64,000 bases of DNA from Coriobacteriaceae bacterium AF08-21 (lineage in GTDB: Bacteria; Actinomycetota; Coriobacteriia; Coriobacteriales; Coriobacteriaceae): NCBI GenBank assembly GCA_027687465.1, contig JAQCQR010000003.1:1-64000 (forward strand), given 5' to 3'. Position 1 is the stretch's first letter. Each line of letters begins with the position of its first letter. The notes under the pieces were generated by a model, which did no database searches, had not been told where the DNA came from, and worked only from the letters and a program-made list of their open reading frames with translations. Shown here in pieces: positions 23,089 to 31,592 of the stretch. The translations under genes and the position numbers were made by a program.

Positions 23089-24639
23089 TTATTTAGCGAT
23101 ATCGACAGCGCGGCTCTCGCGAATCACGACGACGCGCACCTGACCGGGATACTCCATCTCTTCCTCGATCTGATGGGCGATATCGTGAGCCAGAACCGTA
23201 GACTGGGCATCGGAAATCTTGTCCGGCTGGACCATGACGTGGACCTCGCGACCGGCCTGCATGGCATAGGTACGTTCGACGCCGTCATGGGAGTTGGCGA
23301 TCTCCTCGAGCTTCTCAAGACGCTTGATGTAGTTCTCGGCAGACTCGCGACGGGCACCGGGGCGAGAGGCAGAGACAGCATCGGCGGCCTGCACCAGGAC
23401 ATCGAGCACCGTGTTGGGGTCGACATCGGCATGGTGAGCCTCAATAGCGTGGACGATAACGGGCTTCTCGCCATAACGGCGGGCAAGCTCGGCGCCGATG
23501 ACGGCATGCGGGCCCTCGACGTCGTGGTCGATTGCCTTGCCCAGGTCGTGCAACAGGCCGGCGCGCTTGGCGGTCACAACGTCCAGGCCAAGCTCGGAAG
23601 CCATCACGCCGCACAGATCAGAGACCTCGAGGGAATGCTGAAGCACGTTCTGACCAAACGAGGTACGGTAGCGCAGGGCACCAAGGGTCTTGACGATCTC
23701 GGGGTGCAGATCGTGGATGCCGGTATCGAAGGCAGCCTGCTCGCCAGCCTCGCGCACGCGCTGCTGAACCAGGTCGGCGGCCTTGTGATACATCTCCTCG
23801 ATACGGGCAGGGTGAATGCGGCCGTCGGCGATGAGGTTCTCGAGGGCGACACGGGCGGTCTCACGACGGACCGGGTCGAAGCTCGAAAGAACGACGGTCT
23901 CGGGCGTGTCGTCGATCACGAGGTTGACGCCGGAAACCTGCTCGAAGGTCCGGATGTTGCGACCCTCGCGACCGATGATACGGCCCTTGAGGTCATCAGA
24001 GGGAATGTGCACGGAGGTAACGGTGACCTCGGCAGTGTGATCGGCAGCGCAGCGCTGAATCGCCAGAGACAGAATCTCCTGGGCGGTCTTGTGGCACTCG
24101 GCGCGAACCTGCTGCTCGGACTCGCGAATGATCGTGGCGGCCTCGTGGGTGACCTCGCCGCGAACCTTATCGAGGAGCTCCTTGTGCGCGTCCTCGCGGG
24201 TAAGGTCGGCGATACGCTCGAGCTCGGAGGTCTGCTTTGCGCAGAGCTCCTCGAGCTCACGGGAGCGCTTCTCGACCTGACCGGCCTGGCTGGACAGCTG
24301 ATGCTCGCGCTTGTCGAGAGCGTCGTTGCGGCGATCGAGAGATTCCTCGCGCTGCATCACGCGGTTCTCGAGCGTACGAATCTCGTTCTTACGCTGCTTG
24401 TCCTCGGCCTCAGCGGCCTGCTTGTTCTTGATGATCTCCTCTTTAGCCTCGAGCAGAGCCTCTTTTTTGAGGGTCTCGGCCTGACGCTTAGCATCACCGA
24501 TCAGGGACTCAGCCTGTGCGTGTGCCGACTGGATTTTTTCGTCGGCCTCGTGAAGACTACCCTGCTTGGCGGTGCGCATGTAGGCAATGGCGGCGATGGC
24601 ACCCAAAACGATGCCAACGAGCGCTGCGATGATAGGCAT
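23089..24639 (-). CDS. rny: Ribonuclease Y
   Basis: 516 residues, membrane endoribonuclease starting mRNA decay. One N-terminal helix (1-21), a coiled coil (about 30-160), KH domain with [15 protein letters not shown] (219-233), HD domain with HSLEVSDLC and the HD pair at 364-365 (GLLHDLGKA), and a conserved C-terminus ([20 protein letters not shown]). I chose ATG 24639, five bases after AAAGGAG; a GTG two codons earlier is possible. RNase J and PNPase genes lie within 15 kb. Confidence 0.96.
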   Translation of the reverse strand: MPIIAALVGIVLGAIAAIAYMRTAKQGSLHEADEKIQSAHAQAESLIGDAKRQAETLKKEALLEAKEEIIKNKQAAEAEDKQRKNEIRTLENRVMQREESLDRRNDALDKREHQLSSQAGQVEKRSRELEELCAKQTSELERIADLTREDAHKELLDKVRGEVTHEAATIIRESEQQVRAECHKTAQEILSLAIQRCAADHTAEVTVTSVHIPSDDLKGRIIGREGRNIRTFEQVSGVNLVIDDTPETVVLSSFDPVRRETARVALENLIADGRIHPARIEEMYHKAADLVQQRVREAGEQAAFDTGIHDLHPEIVKTLGALRYRTSFGQNVLQHSLEVSDLCGVMASELGLDVVTAKRAGLLHDLGKAIDHDVEGPHAVIGAELARRYGEKPVIVHAIEAHHADVDPNTVLDVLVQAADAVSASRPGARRESAENYIKRLEKLEEIANSHDGVERTYAMQAGREVHVMVQPDKISDAQSTVLAHDIAHQIEEEMEYPGQVRVVVIRESRAVDIAK

Positions 24640-24896
24640 GCTCACTCCTTTTTATGGATTCGTTACACAACAAAGCGAACCGTCCTTACGAACGGCTCGC
24701 GACATTTGAGTAATATGGGCGCAGCTTATGCGGGTCGGATACAGATAAACATATAAACAAACTCATCACAGATGAGCACATATCACAAAGCAAATGACAG
24801 TGTTTATCGTACGTTGAACCACAACAACTGTCAAATAAATGGCCCCAGCACGGCGGCTAAAACGCGGTGAACGGCAGGGCCACAAAACGCATACGC
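24640..24896. other. Intergenic spacer between recX and rny
   Basis: 257 bases, A+T-rich in the middle. Only short inverted repeats are visible, such as CCGT/ACGG around 24680-24695 and an imperfect GGCC/GGGCC stem at 24841-24883 near the recX stop that may end the recA-recX transcript. I see no tRNA, small gene or strong promoter hexamers. Confidence 0.4.
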
Positions 24897-25589
24897 CTAA
24901 ACCGCACATTCCTCGCGTTCGGCATCGAGACGTGCCTTAACGGCATCGGCGGCGATGTGATACGAGAAGCCCTTGCCCATCAAAAACCGAACCAGTTTTT
25001 CGAATCCGCGCGTCTCTGGAACACGCCGCTTGGCGAGCAGGGCTGACGCACGCGCCAAATCGTCTTCGACGGCAAAATAATCCTCGGGATAACCGGGAAT
25101 GTCATCGAGCACGACATGACGGCGCTTGAGCTCGGTCTCGATTTTACGCTGTCCCCAACCGCGCCGCTTGCGTTCCTCGATAAAGTACGAGCAAAAGCGG
25201 TTCTCGTCTAAAAAACGATACTCGGTGGCGCGCTCGACGGCGAAATCGATCGCGGACTGGTGAAAGCCGTAGCGAGCCAGCTTGTCACGGACCTCACCCG
25301 TCGCATGGTCGCGGCGCGATAACATCTCGGTCACCATGGTAAGCGCACATTTACGCTCGATGAGCTGCACCGCATCACGATAGTTATCCCAATCACAGGG
25401 AAGATCGGGGCGGTTTTTGACATACAGCCGCGCGACCCGCACGGGGATCCAAATGGACCGCTCAAAACCGCCCTCAAGCTCACAATCGATATGTGCGCAA
25501 GGCTTTTTGGACGCATACCCGCTCGAGAACGAGGAGGCCGCCTTCTTATCGGGAAAAACGACCGTGGCCTCGGTCACCGTATACGACAT
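24897..25589 (-). CDS. recX: RecA regulator RecX
   Basis: 230 residues. The RecX repeats of three-helix motifs are visible: ALTMVTEMLSRRDHATGEVRDKLARYGFHQSAIDFAVERATEYRFLDENRFCSYFIEERKRRGWGQRKIETELKRR. An N-terminal extension of about 75 residues (KKPCAHIDCELEGGFERSIWIPV) precedes it. RecX dampens RecA filament activity. It starts 11 bases after the recA stop and has no ribosome site, so translation probably depends on recA readthrough or reinitiation. Confidence 0.9.
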   Translation of the reverse strand: MSYTVTEATVVFPDKKAASSFSSGYASKKPCAHIDCELEGGFERSIWIPVRVARLYVKNRPDLPCDWDNYRDAVQLIERKCALTMVTEMLSRRDHATGEVRDKLARYGFHQSAIDFAVERATEYRFLDENRFCSYFIEERKRRGWGQRKIETELKRRHVVLDDIPGYPEDYFAVEDDLARASALLAKRRVPETRGFEKLVRFLMGKGFSYHIAADAVKARLDAEREECAV

Positions 25590-25600
25590 GAGCGTAACCG

Positions 25601-26749
25601 CTACTCGTCGTCATCATCGAGCATGGCGGAACCATCGATGGCGTAAAGCTCGTCAAACTCCTCAGGCGCAGGCTGATCGGTCAGCTCGACCTCGGACGGA
25701 GCATCGTCATCAAACTCAAGCCCGCAGGCAAGGCGGACCTTATGCTCAATCTCGTCGGCGCAATCGGGGTGTTCGCGCAGGAACGCCTTGGCGGCCTCGC
25801 GACCGTTGCCGAGCTTGTCCTCGCCATAGGCAAACCAGGAGCCCATCTTCTTGCAGATGCCGCACTCGACAGCCATGTCCAGAATCGAGCCCTCCTTAGA
25901 GATGCCCGTACCGTACATGATGTCGAACTCAGCAGAACGGAACGGAGCTGCCACCTTGTTCTTAACGACCTTGGCGCGCACGCGGTTACCGATAACCTCA
26001 TCCTTAAGCTTAATGCTGTCGATGCGGCGAATGTCGATACGCACCGAAGAGAAGAACTTAAGGGCGCGGCCGCCCGTCGTGGTCTCGGGGTTGCCGAACA
26101 TGACGCCGATCTTCTCACGCAGTTGGTTAATGAAGATGCACGTCGTGTTGGACTTGGACAGCGAGCCGGCAAGCTTGCGGAGCGCCTGGCTCATCAGGCG
26201 AGCTTGCAAGCCGACCGTGGTATCGCCGATCTCTCCCTCGATCTCGGCACGCGGGGTAAGCGCGGCGACGGAGTCGACGACGATGGCATCGATGGCGCCG
26301 GAACGCACGAGCATGTCAACAATCTCGAGCGCCTGCTCACCCGTATCGGGCTGGGAAATCAGTACCTCGTCGATATCCACGCCAATGCGCGCGGCATACG
26401 TGGGATCGAGCGCGTGCTCGGCATCGATAAATGCCACCACGCCACCCATTGCCTGGGCCTCGGCCAGGATCTCGAGCGAAAGCGTCGTCTTACCGGAGGA
26501 CTCAGGACCGTAAATCTCGACGATACGGCCGCGCGGCACACCGCCGATACCCAGAGCGGCATCGAGTGCCAGAGCGCCCGTGGGGATGGCCTCGACCTCA
26601 AGCTCGGGGCCGCCGTCACCATACCTCATGATGGAGCCTTGACCGAACTTCTTCTCGATCTCGGCCTTGGTGGTGGCGATCATCTCTTCGCGCTCTTTAC
26701 CCGTCGTGGGTGCATGAACGGTACGTACGGGACCTGAATTCTTGGCCAT
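25601..26749 (-). CDS. recA: Recombinase RecA
   Basis: 382 residues. Walker A GPESSGKT (81-88), [13 protein letters not shown], Walker [13 protein letters not shown], loop L2 region [28 protein letters not shown], and a long acidic C-terminus ending AMLDDDDE. It drives homologous recombination and triggers LexA cleavage. ATG 26749 follows AGAGGAGGG. An SOS box lies inside its promoter. recX follows immediately. Confidence 0.98.
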   Translation of the reverse strand: MAKNSGPVRTVHAPTTGKEREEMIATTKAEIEKKFGQGSIMRYGDGGPELEVEAIPTGALALDAALGIGGVPRGRIVEIYGPESSGKTTLSLEILAEAQAMGGVVAFIDAEHALDPTYAARIGVDIDEVLISQPDTGEQALEIVDMLVRSGAIDAIVVDSVAALTPRAEIEGEIGDTTVGLQARLMSQALRKLAGSLSKSNTTCIFINQLREKIGVMFGNPETTTGGRALKFFSSVRIDIRRIDSIKLKDEVIGNRVRAKVVKNKVAAPFRSAEFDIMYGTGISKEGSILDMAVECGICKKMGSWFAYGEDKLGNGREAAKAFLREHPDCADEIEHKVRLACGLEFDDDAPSEVELTDQPAPEEFDELYAIDGSAMLDDDDE

Positions 26750-26779
26750 GAATAGCCCTCCTCTTAACAACCTGCATTG

Positions 26780-26808
26780 ATAGTAAACGAACGGCTGTTC
26801 GTGGTCAA
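26780..26808 (-). promoter_or_regulatory. recA promoter with SOS box in the spacer
   Basis: On the minus strand TTGACC (26803-26808), 17 bases, TACTAT (26780-26785) form a good sigma-70-type promoter. The spacer holds GAACAGCCGTTC (26789-26800), a perfect LexA site, so repressor would block RNA polymerase directly. About 30 bases separate the -10 from the recA start. Confidence 0.88.
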
Positions 26809-26850
26809 CCGTTCAGGCCAATCATATGCAGGCAGTCTTTCCAAAACCCA

Positions 26851-26893
26851 ACCAAACGCCGACCAAACACTGACCAAATGCTTGACCACAAAG
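26851..26893. repeat. Iterated ~11-base direct repeat upstream of recA
   Basis: ACCAAACGCCG, ACCAAACACTG, ACCAAATGCTTG and ACCACAAAG follow each other with a period of 11-12 bases (26851-26893), about one helical turn, some 45-90 bases upstream of the recA -35. This could be an activator binding array or simply degenerate tandem sequence. Confidence 0.45.
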
Positions 26894-26978
26894 GGCCGAA
26901 TAAGAACAAGGAAGGCAAGAATACACCTATAACCAGCGCAAACGCTAAATTCGTCAGGGGTCCCTATCTCCACAATTA

Positions 26979-26996
26979 AGGGGCCCTAAGGCCCCT
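26979..26996 (-). terminator. Hairpin after cinA
   Basis: AGGGGCC-CTAA-GGCCCCT is a 7-bp G+C-only stem 11 bases after the cinA stop (minus strand), followed by TTAATT. It probably ends the rnj-to-cinA run before the recA promoter. Confidence 0.65.
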
Positions 26997-27006
26997 GAAA
27001 ACACGT

Positions 27007-27543
27007 CTATTCCATAGAGTTGAGCACAAGGGCAATGCGTCCCAATGCCTCCGCGACCGCATGGGCACGAACACACGAACGGTCGCCCTCATAGTGGCAG
27101 CGCACAGAGTCCACGACCGGCACTTCCCCATCAGCCGCGCGATACGCCCAGCCAATATAGAAAGTGCCAGCCGGATCGTCCTCAGTGCCGCCGCCGGGGC
27201 CGGCATAACCCGTTGCGCTCACGGCAATATCGCTCTGGTACAGCTCCAGCGAACCCGCCGCCATCTCGCGCGCGGTCTGATGCGACACCGCGGTATAGCG
27301 GTCGAGCGTCTCCTGATCAACACCCAAAACGCGATGCTTGATCTCATCGCAGTAGGTCACCGCACCGCCACGCAGCACCGCCGAGGCGCCCGGGATATCG
27401 GCAATCGTCGAGGCGATCATACCTGCCGTCAGCGACTCAGCCGTCGAAACCGTCACGCCCCGAGCGCTCGCGCGCTCGACAATATGACGCGCCAGCTCCT
27501 CGTTATGTGCGGAAATCTGCTCAAAAGAGTCCGTCATACCCAC
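27007..27543 (-). CDS. pncC: CinA-family nicotinamide-nucleotide amidase (PncC)
   Basis: 178 residues: a stand-alone CinA C-terminal domain. Motifs: TVSTAESLTAGMIASTIADIPGAS, VTYCDEIKHRVLGV, SATGYAGPGGGTEDDPAGTFYIGW. It deamidates NMN to NaMN in pyridine nucleotide recycling. The N-terminal molybdopterin-like domain of full CinA is absent. Its position between pgsA and recA is the classic Gram-positive order. Start: GTG at 27543 or ATG at 27537; neither has a strong ribosome site. Confidence 0.9.
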   Translation of the reverse strand: MGMTDSFEQISAHNEELARHIVERASARGVTVSTAESLTAGMIASTIADIPGASAVLRGGAVTYCDEIKHRVLGVDQETLDRYTAVSHQTAREMAAGSLELYQSDIAVSATGYAGPGGGTEDDPAGTFYIGWAYRAADGEVPVVDSVRCHYEGDRSCVRAHAVAEALGRIALVLNSME

Positions 27544-27549
27544 CAGAAC

Positions 27550-28188
27550 CTAGACCGAAAAGACGATCTTGCGGCAGTTCCAGAAGTACTGGGCGCCCGA
27601 GATAACGGTCAGGACAACGGCAACGGCGTACAGGAAGCGCGACACCGAGTAGATGCCGAGCGTCAGCATCAGCGGGCCAAGGTGCAAGCCGGCCATCGCA
27701 AAGACGCACAGGTAACCGCAGATGGAGACCATCGTGGTCGCCGTCTTGTACTTGCCGAGCTTATCGGCGGCAACGACCACGCCGGCGGCACTCGCAACCA
27801 TGCGCAGGGCACTTACCAACAGCTCGCGGAACAAGATGATGAACACGGACCAAACCGACACGGCGCCAAAGTCCAAGAACAGCAGCAAGGCCGAGAACAC
27901 GAGCAGCTTGTCGGCAATGGGGTCCAAGAATTTACCGAAGTCGGTAATCTCATTGCGCGAACGCGCCAGATAACCGTCGACCTTATCGGTGCACGACAGG
28001 ATAACATACAGAATGAAGGCTGCAGCGGCGAGCGGGCCGTCGAAGGTGCTCCAATCTGTACCGGCAACACTCGTGTGAGAAAGCGCCGACACGATCATGA
28101 ACACCGGGATAAAGACGATGCGCACACACGTCACGATGTTGGCGGGCGTCCAAACACTCGTCAGTTCCTTATTGCTCTCGTTTGCCAC
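27550..28188 (-). CDS. pgsA: CDP-diacylglycerol-glycerol-3-phosphate 3-phosphatidyltransferase
   Basis: 212 residues with about five membrane helices. CDP-alcohol signature DKVDGYLARSRNEITDFGKFLDPIADK, and TPANIVTCVRIVFIPVFM at the N-terminus typical of PgsA. It makes phosphatidylglycerol phosphate, the first step to phosphatidylglycerol. GTG start at 28188 after AGGAGA. It follows rimO after 9 bases and precedes cinA after 6. It looks more like housekeeping PgsA than the relative at 6654-7358. Confidence 0.92.
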   Translation of the reverse strand: MANESNKELTSVWTPANIVTCVRIVFIPVFMIVSALSHTSVAGTDWSTFDGPLAAAAFILYVILSCTDKVDGYLARSRNEITDFGKFLDPIADKLLVFSALLLFLDFGAVSVWSVFIILFRELLVSALRMVASAAGVVVAADKLGKYKTATTMVSICGYLCVFAMAGLHLGPLMLTLGIYSVSRFLYAVAVVLTVISGAQYFWNCRKIVFSV

Positions 28189-28197
28189 GATGCTCTC

Positions 28198-29547
28198 CTA
28201 CTCCACAACATGACCGATAAGCTCATAGCAGAAGCTATCGGTAAACTCGACCGTCAGAATATCGCCCACGGACGCCTCGCTGGCGTCCAAGTGCACCGCG
28301 CCATCGGAATCGGGCGCTTGGAACCAAGCATGGCCGATCAGCTCGGCGCCGTCCTCGGTCTCCTCGATGCCGTCGACGATCACCTGGGCGCGCTCGCCCA
28401 CATGTGCGGCGGTGGCGGCAAAACCGAGCGACTCGGCCAGGTCCATGGCCTCCTGGGCGCGCTCGAGCTTGACCTCCTCATCGACCTGACCCTCCATCTT
28501 AGCGGCCAGGCTGCCCTCCTCCTGCGAGTAGGCAAAGACGCTCGTGTAGTCAAAGCCGACGGTGTCCATAAAGTCGATAAGGTCGCGGAACTCGTCGTCG
28601 GTCTCGGTCGGGAAGCCGACCATGGCCGTGGAACGGATCACGATGCCGGGGATACGCTCACGCAGATCGCGGAACAGGTCCTCGAGCTCCTGGCGCGAAC
28701 CAGAACGGCGCATAGCCTTGAGGATGCGCGCGTCGCAGTGCTGCACGGGGATATCGATATAAGGCAGCACCTCGGGCGTATCGCGAATCGTATCGATAAG
28801 CTCGTCGGTCATGCCCTCGGGCTGCAGATAGAGCACGCGGACCCAGACGTTGTGCGGGCGCACGGCCTCGGCGACGGCATGCAGCAGCTGCGCCAGATTG
28901 CGCGGCGAGCCATCGGTGACGTCTTCGTCGGCAAAGTCGGTGCCCCAAATACCCGTGTCCTGGCCGATCAGCACGATCTCGCGCACACCGCCGGCAACCA
29001 GGTCGCGTACCTCGGAGATAATGCTCTCGGCATTGCGCGAGTGATAACGACCGCGGATATACGGGATCATGCAGAAGCTGCAGAAGCGGTTGCAGCCATC
29101 GGAAATCTTGACGTAAGCAACGGCGCCCTCGACAGTGCGCTTGACTTGCGGAATATAGGCAGCGATCTCACGCTCGACACCCAGCACGCCATCGATGACC
29201 GCCACGATGCCGTCCTCCTCGTCGGCCTTCACAAAGGCAGCGACCTCGGGCAGCTCGTCAGGCAGGTCGTCGCCATAGCGCGACGGCACACAGCCGCACA
29301 TGACGATGGGACAAGAACGAACGCCGTCCTGAACCTCGTTGGCGAGCTCGAGCGTGGTCTCGATGCTCTCGGACGTTGCGGAGGCGAGGAACGAGCATGT
29401 ATTGACGATGGCGATATCGGCATCCTGTGGGTCGAATGCCTCCTCGTAGCCCGCGGCGGTCAAAAGAGAACGCATGCGGTCGGTGTCAACCTCGTTCTTA
29501 GCGCACCCGAGGGTGATGTAGAGCACGGAGCCCAACGGTGTATCCAT
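28198..29547 (-). CDS. rimO: Ribosomal protein S12 methylthiotransferase RimO
   Basis: 449 residues. RimO signature VLYITLGCAKNEVDTDRM at the N-terminus (MiaB has FGCQMN), then NTCSFLASA, the radical SAM CxxxCxxC in SDGCNRFCSFCMIPYIRGRYHSR, and a TRAM domain. It methylthiolates Asp of ribosomal protein S12. It lies between yajQ and pgsA in a minus-strand run. Confidence 0.95.
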   Translation of the reverse strand: MDTPLGSVLYITLGCAKNEVDTDRMRSLLTAAGYEEAFDPQDADIAIVNTCSFLASATSESIETTLELANEVQDGVRSCPIVMCGCVPSRYGDDLPDELPEVAAFVKADEEDGIVAVIDGVLGVEREIAAYIPQVKRTVEGAVAYVKISDGCNRFCSFCMIPYIRGRYHSRNAESIISEVRDLVAGGVREIVLIGQDTGIWGTDFADEDVTDGSPRNLAQLLHAVAEAVRPHNVWVRVLYLQPEGMTDELIDTIRDTPEVLPYIDIPVQHCDARILKAMRRSGSRQELEDLFRDLRERIPGIVIRSTAMVGFPTETDDEFRDLIDFMDTVGFDYTSVFAYSQEEGSLAAKMEGQVDEEVKLERAQEAMDLAESLGFAATAAHVGERAQVIVDGIEETEDGAELIGHAWFQAPDSDGAVHLDASEASVGDILTVEFTDSFCYELIGHVVE

Positions 29548-29574
29548 GTTGGAGAGCAGTCCTTTCGAATGATA

Positions 29575-30072
29575 TTAGCGGTAGTTGGTGAACTGCAGCG
29601 GCTGGCCGTAGTCCTGGTCGCGCAGGAACTGGATCACGGTCTGCAACGCGTCCTTCGAAGCGGAGGAAACACGAAGCTTGTCGGCCTCGATGGTCACCTT
29701 GACCTTGAGCTTTTGATCCTTGATGTCCTTGTTGATCTTCTTGGCGGTCGCCTGGTCGATGCCCTCGACGATATGGCCGAGCACGCGCACGGTGCCGCCC
29801 GATGCCGCCTGCGGAGCATCCCACGAGACAGCCTTGAGGTCAATGCCGCGCTTGATGAGCTTGGAGCTCAGCACGTCGATAATCTGCTTGGAGACAAAGT
29901 CGGCCGGGGCGTTGATCGTAAAGAGCTTGTCGCCCTTCGAAAGCTCGATCGTGGCGCCGGAATCCTTCAGGTCATAGCGCTGGGAAATCTCGCGCGTGGT
30001 TTGCTGGAAGGCGTTGTCGACCTCTTGCATGTTGACCTCGGACACGACGTCGAAGCTGGAATCTTTAGCCAT
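29575..30072 (-). CDS. YajQ family nucleotide-binding protein (DUF520)
   Basis: 165 residues: SSFDVVSEVNMQEVDNAFQQTTREISQRYDLKDSGATIEL, and the second ferredoxin-like half KKINKDIKDQKLKVKVTIEADKLRVSSASKDALQTVIQFLRDQDYGQPLQFTNYR, are typical of YajQ. Family members bind RNA and, in Xanthomonas and Pseudomonas, cyclic di-GMP. Length is standard. It has a good start after GGAAAC and precedes rimO by 27 bases. Confidence 0.95.
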   Translation of the reverse strand: MAKDSSFDVVSEVNMQEVDNAFQQTTREISQRYDLKDSGATIELSKGDKLFTINAPADFVSKQIIDVLSSKLIKRGIDLKAVSWDAPQAASGGTVRVLGHIVEGIDQATAKKINKDIKDQKLKVKVTIEADKLRVSSASKDALQTVIQFLRDQDYGQPLQFTNYR

Positions 30073-30098
30073 GATGTTTCCTTTCGCGTACGAGCGGC

Positions 30099-31592
30099 TT
30101 AATAGCTATCGTACGAATAGTCGGTAGAATCGGTGGGCGTCTGGCCGTCAGTTGCGGTATCGGCGCCATCCGTGGACTGGGCATCGGTGCCGTCGGTGGT
30201 GTCGGCACCATCAGAACTTTCACCATTCTCGGAATCAGTCGTCTCCTTCTTGGGAACGGTGATCGTCACACGCGCCACGCCCGAGGTCTTGGTATCGTAA
30301 CGGACCTTTTCGCCGTTCTTGGTAACGGTGACATCGGAAGGCTTGGACGTGGTGATCTCGATCGAGGACTCGGGCGTGTACTCCTGCTCAAAGGGGCCAG
30401 TCGCCTGGGCGCCATAGACCGACTTTCCGTCGACCTTGACCTCAATCCACGCGGTCTTTCCCTTGGCAACGGAGACCTTAACCTTTGTGACCTCGTTCTC
30501 TTCCTTCTTGGCCGTCGTCTTGGCGGCGTCCGAATCAGTCGACTCGTCAGTCGGCTCATCGGTGTCTTCGTCCTCGTCGACCGTTTCGGTCTTCTTAGAA
30601 GACTTCTTGGTCGTCGTCTTGGTAACAGCGGGCGTCTCGGGCGTGGTCTCGGGCGTCGAAGATGCGCAGCCGCGCAGAAGTACCACGATGAGCACGATCA
30701 GCAGCAACGCCACGGCACCGATGCCGGCGTAGACGATACGCGGATCGAGACCGTTGTTTTGAGGAGTACGGGAACCGCCGCGTCCACGACTGGAACTGCT
30801 GCGGCCGCCTCCCTGAGGCATACGACCACGATTGCTGTCGGAACGGCCGCGATAGCCACCCTGGCCCTGAAGGCTGCACTGACCCGAGCGGGGCGCAAGT
30901 TCACCGCGGCCTTGATAGCCACGCTGGCCCGCACGCGGAGCCGAAGAGCGCTGGCCATACGGCTGTGGTTGAGAGCGAAGACGCGGCGTCACCTGCGTGG
31001 TATCGGCGTCCGCATAGCCACTGCGAGAGCGTCCGGTGGAGATACCACGGTGACCGCGATCAGAATAGCCGCCGTCGCCGTAGCCGGCACGAGGGTCACG
31101 CGCCACGCCGCGGGCAGCGGGAAGCGCACGGTCCTCGGGCATCGGCGTACTGCGGAACCGGTCACGCTGCGAGCGAATCTCCTCGCCCGAACCCGTCTCG
31201 GTAATATAACCGGCCTGCTGAGGACGCTGTCCATAGCGGGTCGAACGACCGCCCTGAACCATCAGGAAGCGCCCGTTATCGACAGAGGAACGCGAATTGA
31301 CATAGCCGGCGGCGTCCTGAAAACGACCGCCCCGCTGCGACGTCTCGCGCTCGTATGCCATCAGGTCGTCAAAGTAGGCATTGACGACCTCGCGCGGATT
31401 GAGGCCCAAAAAACGAGCATAGCTCGAAATCATGCCCTGCGCATAGCCGCGCGGCGGCATCGAAGCAAAGTTACCGGTCTCGAAAAACTCGATGATCTGC
31501 GGCCTGATTTTGATGGTGTTGGCGACCTGCTGAATGGAAAGGCCCATTCGGCGACGCTGCTCGAGCAGCATGTCACCAAAGCGTGCAGCCAT
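30099..31592 (-). CDS. RodZ-like HTH membrane protein with DUF4115-like domain
   Basis: 497 residues. N-terminal Xre-type HTH of the RodZ kind (FGDMLLEQRRRMGLSIQQVANTIKIRPQIIEFFETGNFASMP..GYAQGMISSYARFLGLN, 5-65), a long Arg/Gly/Ser-rich disordered cytoplasmic linker (about 85-275), one membrane helix (IVYAGIGAVALLLIVLIVVLL), a Thr/Ser/Asp-rich stretch, and a DUF4115-like beta domain (WIEVKVDGKSVYGAQATGPFEQEY), ending in an acidic Thr/Asp tail. RodZ links the cytoskeleton or elongasome to the membrane; it is one base from ftsK here. The Arg/Gly-rich linker is unusually long for RodZ and could bind nucleic acid or polar lipids. Confidence 0.8.
   Translation of the reverse strand: MAARFGDMLLEQRRRMGLSIQQVANTIKIRPQIIEFFETGNFASMPPRGYAQGMISSYARFLGLNPREVVNAYFDDLMAYERETSQRGGRFQDAAGYVNSRSSVDNGRFLMVQGGRSTRYGQRPQQAGYITETGSGEEIRSQRDRFRSTPMPEDRALPAARGVARDPRAGYGDGGYSDRGHRGISTGRSRSGYADADTTQVTPRLRSQPQPYGQRSSAPRAGQRGYQGRGELAPRSGQCSLQGQGGYRGRSDSNRGRMPQGGGRSSSSRGRGGSRTPQNNGLDPRIVYAGIGAVALLLIVLIVVLLRGCASSTPETTPETPAVTKTTTKKSSKKTETVDEDEDTDEPTDESTDSDAAKTTAKKEENEVTKVKVSVAKGKTAWIEVKVDGKSVYGAQATGPFEQEYTPESSIEITTSKPSDVTVTKNGEKVRYDTKTSGVARVTITVPKKETTDSENGESSDGADTTDGTDAQSTDGADTATDGQTPTDSTDYSYDSY

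Noticed and set aside
22948..24756. A 602-codon plus-strand frame opposite RNase Y
   Set aside because: Composition mirrors the codon pattern of rny; no start signal or family motif.
24640..24896. A small RNA or tRNA in the recX-rny spacer
   Set aside because: No cloverleaf, no promoter-terminator pair and no strong stem.
27061..30102. A 1013-codon open frame on the plus strand
   Set aside because: It is antisense to cinA, pgsA, rimO and yajQ, all with clear family motifs. Long antisense frames are common in G+C-rich DNA.
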